Source: Bacillus sp. DTU_2020_1000418_1_SI_GHA_SEK_038
GTDB taxonomy: Bacteria > Bacillota > Bacilli > Bacillales > Cytobacillaceae
Assembly: GCF_032341175.1 (NCBI RefSeq)
Contig: NZ_CP135435.1
Location: 2,232,001-2,296,000 of the forward strand
Direction: 5' to 3'
Length of the DNA stretch: 64,000 bases
The notes beneath the pieces are model-generated. The model was not told the DNA's origin, did not search any database, and worked only from the letters and a program-made list of their open reading frames with translations. How positions within the stretch are numbered: the first letter of the stretch is position 1; the number at the start of each line of letters is the position of its first letter. The translations under genes and the position numbers were made by a program. Of this stretch, positions 35,768-46,355 are shown piece after piece.

Positions 35768-35996
35768 TTTGGAAACCTCTTCATTTATTAGATTAGCAAG
35801 ATATATTGTATCACTTATTTTATCAATCCAGTAAAGATTTGGGTAATCGTCGAATAATGTCAGAATATTTGTAATGTTTATAGTTGATTATTAAACTATT
35901 ATATTGTTACCATAGATTTGTGGGTGTTCGCAAAGAGTTTCTACCCTACCCATGGCATCATGAAATACATAGATTACAATTCTAAGGAGGAGTTTT

Positions 35997-37481
35997 ATGA
36001 GCCAATTAACTGTAAATTTATTAGAGAAGGTAGAAAAATTCTTAAGCGGTAAAAAACATTTGTACATTAATGGAGAATTTGTAGAAAGCAAATCTCAAAA
36101 AACATTTGAAACATATAATCCTGCTACTGGGGAGGTTCTTGCAAACGTATTCGAAGCTGGTCCAGAGGATATTGATCTTGCTGTTAAGGCTGCTAGAAAG
36201 GCATTTGATGAAGGCAAATGGTCTAAGATGAGTGCTTCCAAAAGAAGCAGACTTATGTATAAGCTAGCAGATTTAATGGAGGAAAATGCTGCTGAGTTAG
36301 CACAATTAGAAACATTAGATAACGGAAAGCCAATTCGTGAAACAACGAATGCTGACATTCCGCTAGCGGTTGAGCATATGCGTTATTATGCGGGCTGGTC
36401 AACGAAAATCGTTGGTCAAACAATTCCAGTAAATGGTCCATTCTTCAACTATACTCGTCATGAGGCAGTTGGGGTTGTCGGACAAATTATTCCTTGGAAC
36501 TTCCCACTTCTAATGGCAATGTGGAAGATGGGTGCGGCACTTGCTACTGGCTGTACAATTGTACTAAAGCCTGCAGAGCAAACGCCTCTTTCAGCATTAT
36601 ATTTAGCAGAATTAATTCAAGAAGCCGGCTTCCCTCCTGGTGTCGTTAATATTGTAGCAGGTTTCGGTGAGACAGCTGGCCAGCCGCTTGTGGATCATCC
36701 GCAAGTTGACAAAATTGCATTCACTGGCTCTACAGAAGTTGGGAAACTGATTATGGAAAGAGCTTCAAAAACGTTAAAAAGAGTCACTCTTGAACTGGGT
36801 GGAAAATCGCCTAACATCATCCTTCCAGATGCGGATTTATCAAAGGCTATCCCTGGTGCATTAAATGGGGTTATGTTTAACCAAGGTCAAGTTTGCTGTG
36901 CTGGTTCCCGAGTATTTATTCAAAAGAAGCATTTTGATAATGTTGTGGCAGACATGGCAAGCCATGCTAAGAACATTAAACAAGGTGCAGGTATTCATGC
37001 GGATACAGAGATTGGCCCGCTCGTCTCCATCGAACAGCAAAATCGTGTCCTAGGCTATATCGAAAAGGGCTTAAATGAAGGAGCCCAGCTTGTTGTTGGC
37101 GGTGACAAGCCACAAGAACAAGGCTACTTTGTCTCTCCTACTATTTTTGCTGATGTAAGTGATGAAATGACGATCGCGAAAGAAGAAATTTTCGGACCTG
37201 TTATTTCTGCCCTGCCGTATGATGATATTGACGAGTTAATTAATCGTGCGAATAGCAGTGAATACGGACTGGCAGCGGGTGTTTGGACTCGTGATGTTGC
37301 AAACGCACATTATATTGCCAATAAACTTCGTGCTGGAACAGTTTGGGTTAACTGCTACAATGCTTTTGATGCAGCTTCTCCGTTTGGCGGATACAAGCAA
37401 TCTGGTATTGGCCGTGAAATGGGATCGTATGCTTTGAATAATTACACAGAAGTGAAGAGTGTTTGGATTTCAATGAAATAA
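35997..37481 (+). CDS. dhaS: NAD(P)-dependent aldehyde dehydrogenase
   Basis: A 494-residue oxidoreductase that converts aldehydes to acids. Key elements: the catalytic Glu in LELGGKSPNI (about residue 268), nucleophilic Cys in GQVCCAGSR (about 302), NAD-binding FTGSTEVGK (near 245) and the C-terminal SPFGGYKQSGIGRE. Length and the N-terminal ~25-residue extension match B. subtilis DhaS. AAGGAGGAG lies just before the ATG. Own terminator follows. Confidence 0.92.
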   Translation: MSQLTVNLLEKVEKFLSGKKHLYINGEFVESKSQKTFETYNPATGEVLANVFEAGPEDIDLAVKAARKAFDEGKWSKMSASKRSRLMYKLADLMEENAAELAQLETLDNGKPIRETTNADIPLAVEHMRYYAGWSTKIVGQTIPVNGPFFNYTRHEAVGVVGQIIPWNFPLLMAMWKMGAALATGCTIVLKPAEQTPLSALYLAELIQEAGFPPGVVNIVAGFGETAGQPLVDHPQVDKIAFTGSTEVGKLIMERASKTLKRVTLELGGKSPNIILPDADLSKAIPGALNGVMFNQGQVCCAGSRVFIQKKHFDNVVADMASHAKNIKQGAGIHADTEIGPLVSIEQQNRVLGYIEKGLNEGAQLVVGGDKPQEQGYFVSPTIFADVSDEMTIAKEEIFGPVISALPYDDIDELINRANSSEYGLAAGVWTRDVANAHYIANKLRAGTVWVNCYNAFDAASPFGGYKQSGIGREMGSYALNNYTEVKSVWISMK

Positions 37482-37497
37482 AGAACTCGCTTAGAAG

Positions 37498-37522
37498 GCC
37501 AAAGGAATCGATATCCTTTGGC
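37498..37522 (+). terminator. Terminator of dhaS
   Basis: Nine-base-pair stem GCCAAAGGA/TCCTTTGGC, seven-base loop, T5 tail. Confidence 0.87.
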
Positions 37523-37629
37523 TTTTTCATTTGTTTAAAATAAACCCTCCCACCCCATATCATATGTTCACATATTATCCATAGGATTTTTCTCACATTT
37601 TCATTATTCTTATATAGGGAGGGGAAATA

Positions 37630-38229
37630 ATGAAAAAACTATATATTATTTGTGGAATTGTTGTCATTTTAGGGATCTCAGCTGGAATTTCCTTTTTTAT
37701 TATTCGAGATGTGACATCTAAGATTCCAGATGACATTACACTTGTAACGATGCATGAAGAGAAATATGCGTTCTCGGAATCAAATAAAAAGTTGAAGCTG
37801 GTCGAATTTATGTATACCCACTGCCCAGATATTTGTCCAACGACTACGCAAAAAATGAAATTTTTGAAAAACGATTTAGAAAAGGCTGGGGTTTTTGGCA
37901 AAAATGTTGAATTTTTAACGGTTTCCATTGACCCTTATCGAGATACGCCTGAGAAAATGCTCAAGTATATGGAAACCTTTGAGATTGAAGATGATGGAAA
38001 TTGGCTTCTCCTTACAGGAGACCAGAATAATATGAAAGAAGATCAGCAGGAAATAAAAGAGCTAGCTGACACTTTTCAATTTCAATACAGAGATCCTGGG
38101 AATGGTTTCTATGTTCATAGTACCTTTGTCTATTTAATTGATGAAAATAATAAATTTATTAAGAGATTTCCAATGGGAGAAGAGTTTAATGAAAAGGACA
38201 TCTTCAAAAAAATTATGAATGAAATTTAA
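37630..38229 (+). CDS. SCO1/SenC-family copper chaperone (thioredoxin fold)
   Basis: A 199-residue membrane-anchored protein (N-terminal helix, residues ~4-24) with a thioredoxin-like outer domain. The copper ligands are seen: CPDIC (Cys ~65 and 69) in THCPDICPT and a distal His in FYVHSTFVYLID near residue 160. Sco proteins deliver copper to cytochrome oxidase CuA sites. AGGGAGGGG precedes the ATG by 5 bases. It is close to YpmQ/ScoA types. Single gene. Confidence 0.92.
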   Translation: MKKLYIICGIVVILGISAGISFFIIRDVTSKIPDDITLVTMHEEKYAFSESNKKLKLVEFMYTHCPDICPTTTQKMKFLKNDLEKAGVFGKNVEFLTVSIDPYRDTPEKMLKYMETFEIEDDGNWLLLTGDQNNMKEDQQEIKELADTFQFQYRDPGNGFYVHSTFVYLIDENNKFIKRFPMGEEFNEKDIFKKIMNEI

Positions 38230-38236
38230 AATAAAG

Positions 38237-38272
38237 AAAAAACGTTAAACGACCTCATGTTTAACGTTTTTT
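38237..38272 (+). terminator. Terminator of the sco gene
   Basis: Fourteen-base-pair stem AAAAAACGTTAAAC/GTTTAACGTTTTTT with an eight-base loop. Confidence 0.85.
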
Positions 38273-38296
38273 CTTAATTTGGAATATAAGTATTGG

Positions 38297-38431
38297 TTAG
38301 TTCGGACTTGATGATAGTCTTTTGTTTTGTGGGAAAGCTATGAGCATTTTTGATCTTGGTTTTGTAAAGCTTACATTAATCCCTGCTTTTTTTAGACGAT
38401 TGACTAAATCAACGAGCTGTTTTTTGGCCAC
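38297..38431 (-). CDS. Small basic protein (44 residues)
   Basis: Reads MAKKQLVDLVNRLKKAG at the start from a GTG codon with AAAGGAG 8 bases upstream; a basic helix followed by a strand-like segment (INVSFTKPRSKMLIAF). I do not recognise the family. The good ribosome binding site and basic composition support a real gene. Confidence 0.6.
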   Translation of the reverse strand: MAKKQLVDLVNRLKKAGINVSFTKPRSKMLIAFPQNKRLSSSPN

Positions 38432-38668
38432 AATAAAAACTCCTTTATCCTGCCTGTATAGATTTATTGTACATGAAAAATATGAAAAAACTATGAACAA
38501 CTATGAAAAGTCTTAAATTTTTTCATGGAATTTTGCTGAAATGATCTCCTATATTTATTCTATATTTTATGATCTTTTCCTGTATTTTTTCGTAAATTTA
38601 ATTTATTATTTTTTTAGTTAGCACTTCTCTATTTATAGAAGAAATTAGCGATTGTTCAAAAAAAGTGG

Positions 38669-38674
38669 TATAAT
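38669..38674 (+). promoter_or_regulatory. Extended -10 promoter element of the ABC-F gene
   Basis: TGGTATAAT, i.e. TGn plus a consensus -10, 36 bases upstream of the gene start; no good -35 is visible, as is common for extended -10 promoters. Confidence 0.55.
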
Positions 38675-38709
38675 TTTATAGATTATGTTTTCTGGAGGAA
38701 TTTAGATAA

Positions 38710-40329
<1,620 letters not shown>

Positions 40330-40332
40330 TAT

Positions 40333-40372
40333 AAAAAACAGGATGGAACCTTAGGGCTCCATCCTGTTTTTT
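40333..40372 (+). terminator. Terminator of ykpA
   Basis: Fifteen-base-pair stem ending in T6; also near the end of the convergent small gene. Confidence 0.87.
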
Positions 40373-40383
40373 ATATGTACCAT

Positions 40384-40521
40384 TTAATAATCCTGTTTTT
40401 TCTTTTTGTGAATACTTGAATCTGATGTTCTTTCACCTGTTTCCATATTGGTTGTTCCCTGCCCTTTTACTTCTGGAGAGCTTAATCCAGCTTTAGATGG
40501 GTCCTTTTTTCTTTTCGACAT
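40384..40521 (-). CDS. YuzL-like small hydrophilic protein
   Basis: A 45-residue Lys/Ser-rich protein (MSKRKKDPSKAGLSSPEVKG at the start, Thr/Glu-rich middle). GGGAGGTGA lies 6 bases before the ATG. The GLSSPEVKGQGTT core recalls the YuzL family of bacilli, of unknown function; possibly a spore or stationary-phase protein. Confidence 0.7.
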   Translation of the reverse strand: MSKRKKDPSKAGLSSPEVKGQGTTNMETGERTSDSSIHKKKKQDY

Positions 40522-40636
40522 TTGATCTCACCTCCCTTCTTACTGTTTCTTGTCTCCTGCGTAATTATTCCTTAAAACGACAGAATAAAAATCAGGTAAA
40601 ATAGCCAATCTATCAACGGAGGAGGTGTAATTGATA

Positions 40637-40879
40637 ATGAAAAAGATTGCTGTAGAACAATCATTAACAAATGTGTCTGATGCACTTCGTGAAAAGGGAT
40701 ATGATGTAGTTGACTTAAGGTCTGCTGCTGATGCAGAAAACTGTTCTGCATGTGTAGTGACAGGAATGGATAATAACTTTATGGGCATGCATGATATTGT
40801 AACAAAAGCTCCTGTAATTGAGGCTAGCGGGTTATCTGCTGATGAGGTTTGTCAGCAGGTTGAGCAGAGATTACAATAA
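40637..40879 (+). CDS. ykuS: UPF0180 family protein YkuS
   Basis: An 80-residue protein with a Rossmann-like half fold: KKIAVEQSLTNVSDALREKG, then NCSACVVTGMDNNFMG and APVIEASGLSADEVC. This is the UPF0180 (YkuS) pattern, function unknown. The ATG is chosen because GGAGGAGGTG lies 9 bases before it; the in-frame TTG is too near. Followed by a strong terminator. Confidence 0.9.
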   Translation: MKKIAVEQSLTNVSDALREKGYDVVDLRSAADAENCSACVVTGMDNNFMGMHDIVTKAPVIEASGLSADEVCQQVEQRLQ

Positions 40880-40890
40880 TCGATTGATAC

Positions 40891-40927
40891 AAACAAAACG
40901 CGGAAAATAGAATTCCGCGTTTTGTTT
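40891..40927 (+). terminator. Terminator of ykuS
   Basis: Fifteen-base-pair perfect stem around CGCGGAA/TTCCGCG with a seven-base loop and T-rich tail. Confidence 0.87.
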
Positions 40928-41048
40928 TTCCATTTATTTATAAGGTCAGTTTCCACTCTTCTCCATTTCCTGCTTTTTTGTATAGTTATTAATGGTAAGA
41001 TTTAATATAATGTATTTATACATTTAATAGAGTGAGGGATTGAAAAAC

Positions 41049-41849
41049 ATGGAAGGTAAATTTTTTAAGATTTTTATTCTATGTTTTCTAATAGTGTTAG
41101 GAGGCTGTACCTCTGATAAGCAGGATGATCAGTCTAACCGTAAAATCCAAGCGAATATCGAGCTCACAATTTCTGCAGCTGCTAGTTTAGAAGATGCTTT
41201 TATTGAAATAAAGCCGTTCTTTGAAGAAGAACATAAAAATATTAAGTTATACTTCAACTTTGGCGGATCTGGAGCTTTGCAGAAGCAAATCATCCAAGGC
41301 GCACCTGTAGATCTTTTCTTTTCAGCAGCGGAGGATAAATTTGATGAACTTGTTGCACAAGGAATAATAGCCGAGGATCATAGTATGGACAGGCTGGAAA
41401 ATACACTTGTATTAATCATACCAAAAGAATCTAATAATCCGATAGAAGGATTTAATGAGCTTGCTAATCTTGGCGATAGAAAAATGGCTCTCGGGACACC
41501 TGAAGTAGTTCCAGCTGGAAATTATGGTAGACAAGCTCTTGAATATTTAAATTTATGGGATCAAGCCCAAGGAAACATCGTATTTGCAAAGGATGTAAGA
41601 CAAGTATTAACCTATGTAGAAACAGGGAATGTTGATGCAGGTATAGTTTATAAAACAGACGCGAAGTCATCTAATAAAGTAAGGGTAGTTGCAGAGGCAA
41701 ATTCGAGTAGCCATGACCCGATTATTTATCCAGTTGGAATCATAAAAACTACTAAACATTTGAAGGAAGCTGAGCTATTTTATCAATTTCTTCAAGAAAA
41801 GAAAGCAGCTGAGGTATTTGTCAAATATGGATTTAATGTATTGGATTGA
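41049..41849 (+). CDS. modA: Molybdate-binding lipoprotein ModA
   Basis: The extracellular receptor for molybdate (or tungstate). A lipoprotein signal ends in VLGGCTS, followed by a class II binding fold with the ModA hallmarks ISAAASLEDAF, FNFGGSGALQKQI, GAPVDLFFSA and GTPEVVPAGNYG near residue 150, and YVETGNVDAGIVY near 195. ATG chosen ten bases after GAGGG; an in-frame TTG three codons earlier is too near. It precedes modB directly. Confidence 0.92.
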   Translation: MEGKFFKIFILCFLIVLGGCTSDKQDDQSNRKIQANIELTISAAASLEDAFIEIKPFFEEEHKNIKLYFNFGGSGALQKQIIQGAPVDLFFSAAEDKFDELVAQGIIAEDHSMDRLENTLVLIIPKESNNPIEGFNELANLGDRKMALGTPEVVPAGNYGRQALEYLNLWDQAQGNIVFAKDVRQVLTYVETGNVDAGIVYKTDAKSSNKVRVVAEANSSSHDPIIYPVGIIKTTKHLKEAELFYQFLQEKKAAEVFVKYGFNVLD

Positions 41850-41854
41850 TTATT

Positions 41855-42508
41855 ATGAATGATTTATTTCTATCACCTGTTCAACTTTCTATAAAAGTAT
41901 CAGTCATATCACTCATTTTCGTCTTTATTATTGGTACATTGTTGGCAAAATTCATGTTGGAAAAAAACTTTAAGGGGAAAGTAATAGCAGAAACTATTTT
42001 TATGCTTCCACTTGTCCTCCCTCCAACAGTAATTGGCTTTTTATTAATTATTATTTTTGGAAATTCAAGCCCTGTTGGGAGATGGCTTCAATCAATTTTT
42101 AACCATCCTATTATGTTTACTTGGTGGGCTGCAGTTATTGCTTCATCTATTGTAGCCCTGCCGCTTATGTATCAATCAGCGAAAACAGGATTTTCTGAAG
42201 TTGACCGGGGAATTAAAGAGGCTGCTAGAGTGGATGGAGCTGGAGAATGGACAATCTTTTTCTTAATTATGATGCCCCTTGCCTATAAATCTTTAATAAC
42301 CGGAGCCATATTAAGCTTCGCGAGGGCACTTGGGGAATTTGGCGCCACACTTATGTTTGCTGGAAATATTCCAGGCAAAACGCAAACGATGTCAACAGCC
42401 ATTTATATGTCAATTGAATCTGGAAACATGCATCTTGCTTGGGCACTTGTAGGAACAATGATTGTAATTTCATTCCTAATGCTTCTTCTTGTTTCAATTT
42501 TTAAATAA
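41855..42508 (+). CDS. modB: Molybdate ABC transporter permease ModB
   Basis: A ~217-residue permease with five membrane helices and the EAA docking loop (EAARVDGAGEWTIFFLIMMPLA near residue 125). Typical ModB ending GEFGATLMFAGNIPGKTQTM is present. The start ATG has only a weak ribosome site; an in-frame TTG overlapping the modA stop codon would allow coupling. No modC ATPase gene follows: a terminator comes immediately, then a gene on the other strand. Confidence 0.92.
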   Translation: MNDLFLSPVQLSIKVSVISLIFVFIIGTLLAKFMLEKNFKGKVIAETIFMLPLVLPPTVIGFLLIIIFGNSSPVGRWLQSIFNHPIMFTWWAAVIASSIVALPLMYQSAKTGFSEVDRGIKEAARVDGAGEWTIFFLIMMPLAYKSLITGAILSFARALGEFGATLMFAGNIPGKTQTMSTAIYMSIESGNMHLAWALVGTMIVISFLMLLLVSIFK

Positions 42509-42547
42509 AAAACGATAAACGGTTATGATTCACGTTTATCGTTTTTT
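42507..42547. terminator. Bidirectional terminator between modB and the DacF-type PBP gene
   Basis: Fifteen-base-pair stem AAAAAACGATAAACG/CGTTTATCGTTTTTT; it overlaps the last codons of both convergent genes. Confidence 0.87.
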
Positions 42548-43681
42548 TAATTTTTGTAACCCTATAAACAGGACTCCAATAATGAGGAGAACCATTGCGT
42601 ACTTTCCATAATAACCCATCGTTTCATTATTTGCTTGATCAATTATCCGATCTGCAGTCTCTTTTTTGTTTTCTTTTTTCTCAACTAAGGAAACAGATTG
42701 GATTAAATCCCCATTTTGACTTGTTAATCGCAACTGTCCATTCGAGGTTAGATGTTTTTGATAGGAAGAAGTTGGGATGGTAATCATAACATCGCGTTCA
42801 TCAGTTGTGTATGTTCTTCCTTCTGTTTGAAAAATATCAGATTTACTAATGTAGGAATGTTTAAACTGCTCAAACCCATAGTCAAGCAACCGCTTTGTAT
42901 CTTCATAAACTTCTTTATCATTTGCTCCTTTCAAAACAATGACAGTTAGCTGCATCTTGTCTCGAATAGCCGTTGTAGCCAATGTGAATTGCGACTCCTG
43001 TACATAGCCTGTCTTTCCGCCGTTTACAGCTTCATATGGAATCTCCCCTTTAAGCATCCGATGATGAGTTAAAAGAGTTGTGTCCCAAGACTTTCCAATC
43101 CATTTTAATTCCTTTGTTCCATAAATTTCCCTGAAGATTTCATTCTTAAGAGCATAATTTGTAATTTGGGCCAAATCCTTCGCTGTTGTATAATGATTTT
43201 CGTCAAAAAGCCCATGCGGATTTGTGAAGTGTGTGTCTTTCACATGTACCTTAGTTGTTAAATACTGATTTATTTGTTCTTCAAATTGATTTCCGTCAAG
43301 ATGCTCAGCAATCGCAGCTGCTGCATCATTTCCGGAGTTAATGAGCATGCCTTGAATTAATTTTTTTAACGGAACTTGCTCCTCTTCTTCCAGAAATACA
43401 CTTGTCCCATCTGCGTTTGCTGCCGCTTCACTAACGGTTACAGTATCCTCCAGCTCACCATTTTCAATTGAATAAATGGCAGTAGCTATTTTCGTTAAGC
43501 TTGCAGGAAACATTTTTTGTTCAGCGTTTTTTTCAAAAAGTACAGCACCCGTCTCAGAGTCTACAAGGATCGCCGATTCGCTTTGTAAATCGGGTGTCGT
43601 TAGCGCTTCTGCTTTCACAAAATTGTTTGCTGGCATACAAAGATAAAAAATGATTAATATTAAAAGAAATATCTTCTTCAT
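42536..43681 (-). CDS. D-alanyl-D-alanine carboxypeptidase (peptidase S11, DacF-like)
   Basis: A ~381-residue low-molecular-mass PBP acting outside the membrane. N-terminal signal peptide, SxxK = SLTK in FPASLTKIAT, SGN in INSGNDAAAA and KTG in NGGKTGYVQ; a single C-terminal membrane helix (MVLLIIGVLFIGL) followed by LKKR anchors it. Between them lies a short DUF/PBP5-C-like region. It removes the terminal D-Ala of peptidoglycan stem peptides; size recalls the sporulation protein DacF. I start at MKKIFLL; an ATG five codons earlier is weaker. Confidence 0.9.
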   Translation of the reverse strand: MKKIFLLILIIFYLCMPANNFVKAEALTTPDLQSESAILVDSETGAVLFEKNAEQKMFPASLTKIATAIYSIENGELEDTVTVSEAAANADGTSVFLEEEEQVPLKKLIQGMLINSGNDAAAAIAEHLDGNQFEEQINQYLTTKVHVKDTHFTNPHGLFDENHYTTAKDLAQITNYALKNEIFREIYGTKELKWIGKSWDTTLLTHHRMLKGEIPYEAVNGGKTGYVQESQFTLATTAIRDKMQLTVIVLKGANDKEVYEDTKRLLDYGFEQFKHSYISKSDIFQTEGRTYTTDERDVMITIPTSSYQKHLTSNGQLRLTSQNGDLIQSVSLVEKKENKKETADRIIDQANNETMGYYGKYAMVLLIIGVLFIGLQKLKKR

Positions 43682-43816
43682 ACAATTCCCATCCATATTA
43701 TCTTATTCTTGTCCATTTTTTGATTGTATCAAAACTTTTTCTTTTTAGGAGAAAAGTCATAAAATTGTTATATAAATGTTAATTTCAATATATTTTTTGA
43801 AAAAATAGGCAAAAAA

Positions 43817-43842
43817 ATAAGCAATCCATTAGGATTACTTAT
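43817..43842 (-). terminator. Terminator of the Cys-rich-tail gene
   Basis: Eleven-position stem ATAAGCAATCC/GGATTACTTAT with one mismatch, followed by T7 on the minus strand. Confidence 0.75.
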
Positions 43843-44789
43843 CAGGAGCTGCACCCTCCTCCACAACTTGAACAGCTAGAACCTCCGCCCGAGTCACTGC
43901 CTGAATCTTTTGATGAGCAGCTGCTGCATCCATATCCATAACATGAGGACCCCCCTCCACTCGCCTTTGCCTGCTTAATTGGAATGAGTGGATTCATATC
44001 ATGTGGGAATTCTTTTGGTGAATACATCGAGAAAAAAACAGCAGCAGGAAGAAGTTTATAATATTCTTTATCTGCACTTATACGTGAAAAAGAGTATTCA
44101 TTATTGTTATTCATCATTAATTCTGCTTGAGATATCTCCAGCTTCATTTTACTGATTAAGTATTTTTTAATATCCAGCCAATCTTCTGTTGCCCTGAAAT
44201 AACGATTTAAAAGCTCATCTTCTGATAGATTTAAAAAATCTTGAAGAATTTCAGGCTTTATCGGGTGTCTTAAAAATCCGCCCCAAAGCATACGGCTATT
44301 CGTAGTGGACTGGAATAAGCTTAAATATACCCAATCAAAAAAAGCTCTTTCTCCTGGAATCGGTTTTGACTCTATATTTGGTGTATGATGTAAAAATTCT
44401 TTGTAAAACTTATGAGAAAACCTTTCATAATCTTTTGTAAACATAAGCATTTCATGCCAAATTTCATCTACTCTTTCACTAAACATCGGGACTGTCTTTA
44501 ATAAACTGTTTAAAATAAAATACCTTTTCAGCTCAAAATATGTCCAGTCAAAATCGTGATCTGTCCAATTAGCATTGTTTTGTAAAACTCGATTCTTTAA
44601 TTGACTAACATAGGACGAGGGTAATGATGAGTGAAGGAGCTTCACGATTTCCTTATCTCTAGGCTTTAAGATTCCAAGATTTGCAGGAATCGTCTCATAC
44701 TTTAGTCTAAACTTCCTTCTCCATTTCCTTCGTTTTAATAGGAAAAAAACTATTAGAAACCCTACCGCTATTAAGATAATGCCTTCCAT
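43842..44789 (-). CDS. Membrane-anchored protein with Cys/Gly/Ser-rich C-terminal tail
   Basis: A 315-residue protein: one N-terminal membrane helix (residues ~4-18) followed by an Arg/Lys-rich stop (KRRKWRRKFRLK), a helical domain of ~240 residues containing the motif VDEIWHEMLMF...Y (similar to the DxxWHxH motif of glycine-rich-domain proteins), and a ~40-residue low-complexity tail with six Cys (GGGSSCYGYGCSSC, CSSCGGGC). Such Cys-Gly tails occur in a loosely defined family of bacterial membrane proteins (TIGR04222-like). The function is unknown; the tail could bind metal or be processed. Single gene. Confidence 0.8.
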   Translation of the reverse strand: MEGIILIAVGFLIVFFLLKRRKWRRKFRLKYETIPANLGILKPRDKEIVKLLHSSLPSSYVSQLKNRVLQNNANWTDHDFDWTYFELKRYFILNSLLKTVPMFSERVDEIWHEMLMFTKDYERFSHKFYKEFLHHTPNIESKPIPGERAFFDWVYLSLFQSTTNSRMLWGGFLRHPIKPEILQDFLNLSEDELLNRYFRATEDWLDIKKYLISKMKLEISQAELMMNNNNEYSFSRISADKEYYKLLPAAVFFSMYSPKEFPHDMNPLIPIKQAKASGGGSSCYGYGCSSCSSKDSGSDSGGGSSCSSCGGGCSS

Positions 44790-44996
44790 TTTCCATCCCC
44801 TTTCCTACTGCTATTTTAATTATATCTGCAGTATGTATAATTTTTACAGCCATTTTGGCTAAATTAGGAGGAATGTACTAGTCATTTTAATACAAATAGG
44901 TATTTTATGAAAGAAAATAAATAAATTAGACAAGTTCTGCCTCCCTGTCAGCATATCTATAGTAATGGACAAACATTAAATGGGGGGAGAAAGTCA

Positions 44997-45449
44997 ATGC
45001 CATTTTTGATTTTGAAAAAAAGAGCCATCATCATGTTTTTAGTTATCTTTGTAGCTATTGCCTCTGCTTCAATTTGGTTAATTGTTAACAAAGATGCTAT
45101 TTCTGTATTTAGCCAAGAAGCAAATGAGGAAGTTCGGGAAATTCACATTGTGACAGGAGAATTTAAATCCAAGCTTCCAAATGGAAAAGAAATTGAATCA
45201 TACCGCTGGGATCCGGGAACGATTTTTGTGAAAGAAGGAGAAAAAGTAAATCTCATTATTTCAGGCGTGAATGGGGCTGAGCATCCATTTTCTATTGAAG
45301 GAACCGATATTAAAGGAATAGTGAAAAAAGGCGAGGATACGGTTGTCCCTCTCCATTTCAAAAAAGAAGGAATCTACAGATTAATTTGTCATACCCATCA
45401 CGGAAAAGAACAAAATGGACCGATGATTGCTTATATTGTGGTGGATTAA
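44997..45449 (+). CDS. Membrane-anchored cupredoxin-domain protein
   Basis: A 150-residue protein with an N-terminal helix (residues ~10-30) and an outer cupredoxin fold. Copper ligands can be proposed: His in EHPFSIEG near residue 98, then CHTHHGKEQNGPM, which supplies Cys, His and Met in the type-1/CuA-like order. It probably carries electrons or copper at the membrane surface. GGGGGAGA precedes the ATG. It is not in an oxidase operon here. Confidence 0.85.
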   Translation: MPFLILKKRAIIMFLVIFVAIASASIWLIVNKDAISVFSQEANEEVREIHIVTGEFKSKLPNGKEIESYRWDPGTIFVKEGEKVNLIISGVNGAEHPFSIEGTDIKGIVKKGEDTVVPLHFKKEGIYRLICHTHHGKEQNGPMIAYIVVD

Positions 45450-45451
45450 AA

Positions 45452-45483
45452 AAACAGCGTTAGGAATTTTCCTAGCGCTGTTT
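45452..45483. terminator. Bidirectional terminator between the cupredoxin gene and nadE
   Basis: Fifteen-position stem with one G-T pair and a two-to-four-base loop, A-rich and T-rich flanks. Confidence 0.85.
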
Positions 45484-45488
45484 ATACT

Positions 45489-46310
45489 TTATTTCCACCA
45501 ATTGTCATGCATGGTTGCTGGCATTCTTCTTTTATGCTCAGAAAGGAGATAGCGTCTTTCAATTTTATCAACTGCATCTTGGCTTACTTGTTTGCCCTCG
45601 AGATAGTCATCTAGTTCATCATATGTGATCCCAAGTTCGGTTTCATCTGCCTGTCCCGGTTTATGATCAAGAAGGTCCGCTGTTGGAACTTTTAAATATA
45701 GTCTTTCATCGGCACCTAATTCCTTTAGAAGTGCCTTCCCTTGCCTTTTTGTTAACCCCGTCAGTGGAGTGACATCTGCGCCCCCATCACCAAATTTCGT
45801 ATAAAAGCCTGTGATAGCCTCTGCAGCATGGTCAGTGCCAATGACTAGCAGCCCACTCTCACCGCCAAATGCATACTGGGCAATCATTCTCATTCTTGCC
45901 TTAACATTTCCCTTTTGATAATCACTTAATGGTTTATTAGTTACAAGCGAGTTATATTCATTTTGAATCTCATCAACGGCTGATTTAATGTTAAAAACAT
46001 ATTCCTGATCAGCTTTAATAAATGAAAGTGCCAGCTTCGCATCCTTTTCGTCCCCCTGAACGCCATAAGGAAGGCGAACAGCGATAAACAAGGCTTCATG
46101 GCCCTCTTTCCGTAACTCTTCTACTGCCAGCTGTGCCAGTTTCCCTGCTAGAGTTGAATCCTGCCCGCCGCTAATGCCAAGAACATATCCTTTCGCTCTT
46201 GTTTTTATTATATAATCTTTTAAAAAAGTAATTCGATTTCTGACTTCTTCCTTTGGATCTATATGTGGATTGACATGCAATTTCTCCATTATTTCCTTTT
46301 GTATGGTCAT
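45489..46310 (-). CDS. nadE: NH3-dependent NAD synthetase
   Basis: Final step of NAD synthesis: amidates nicotinate adenine dinucleotide with ammonia and ATP. The 273 residues carry the PP-loop SGGQDST (near residue 45), the [17 protein letters not shown] segment and the [12 protein letters not shown] motif. It lacks a glutaminase domain, so uses free ammonia. Close match in length to B. subtilis NadE. It lies 45 bases after pncB on the same strand, so the two make a pyridine salvage operon. Confidence 0.96.
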   Translation of the reverse strand: MTIQKEIMEKLHVNPHIDPKEEVRNRITFLKDYIIKTRAKGYVLGISGGQDSTLAGKLAQLAVEELRKEGHEALFIAVRLPYGVQGDEKDAKLALSFIKADQEYVFNIKSAVDEIQNEYNSLVTNKPLSDYQKGNVKARMRMIAQYAFGGESGLLVIGTDHAAEAITGFYTKFGDGGADVTPLTGLTKRQGKALLKELGADERLYLKVPTADLLDHKPGQADETELGITYDELDDYLEGKQVSQDAVDKIERRYLLSEHKRRMPATMHDNWWK

Positions 46311-46355
46311 TATTCTTCCTCCCGCTTAACGATGCTGTCTCATCCCTGATCTTTT

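Noticed and set aside
37593-37928. 111-codon minus-strand open frame opposite the sco gene
   Set aside because: Antisense to the CxxxC region of a clear Sco protein and lacking start signals.
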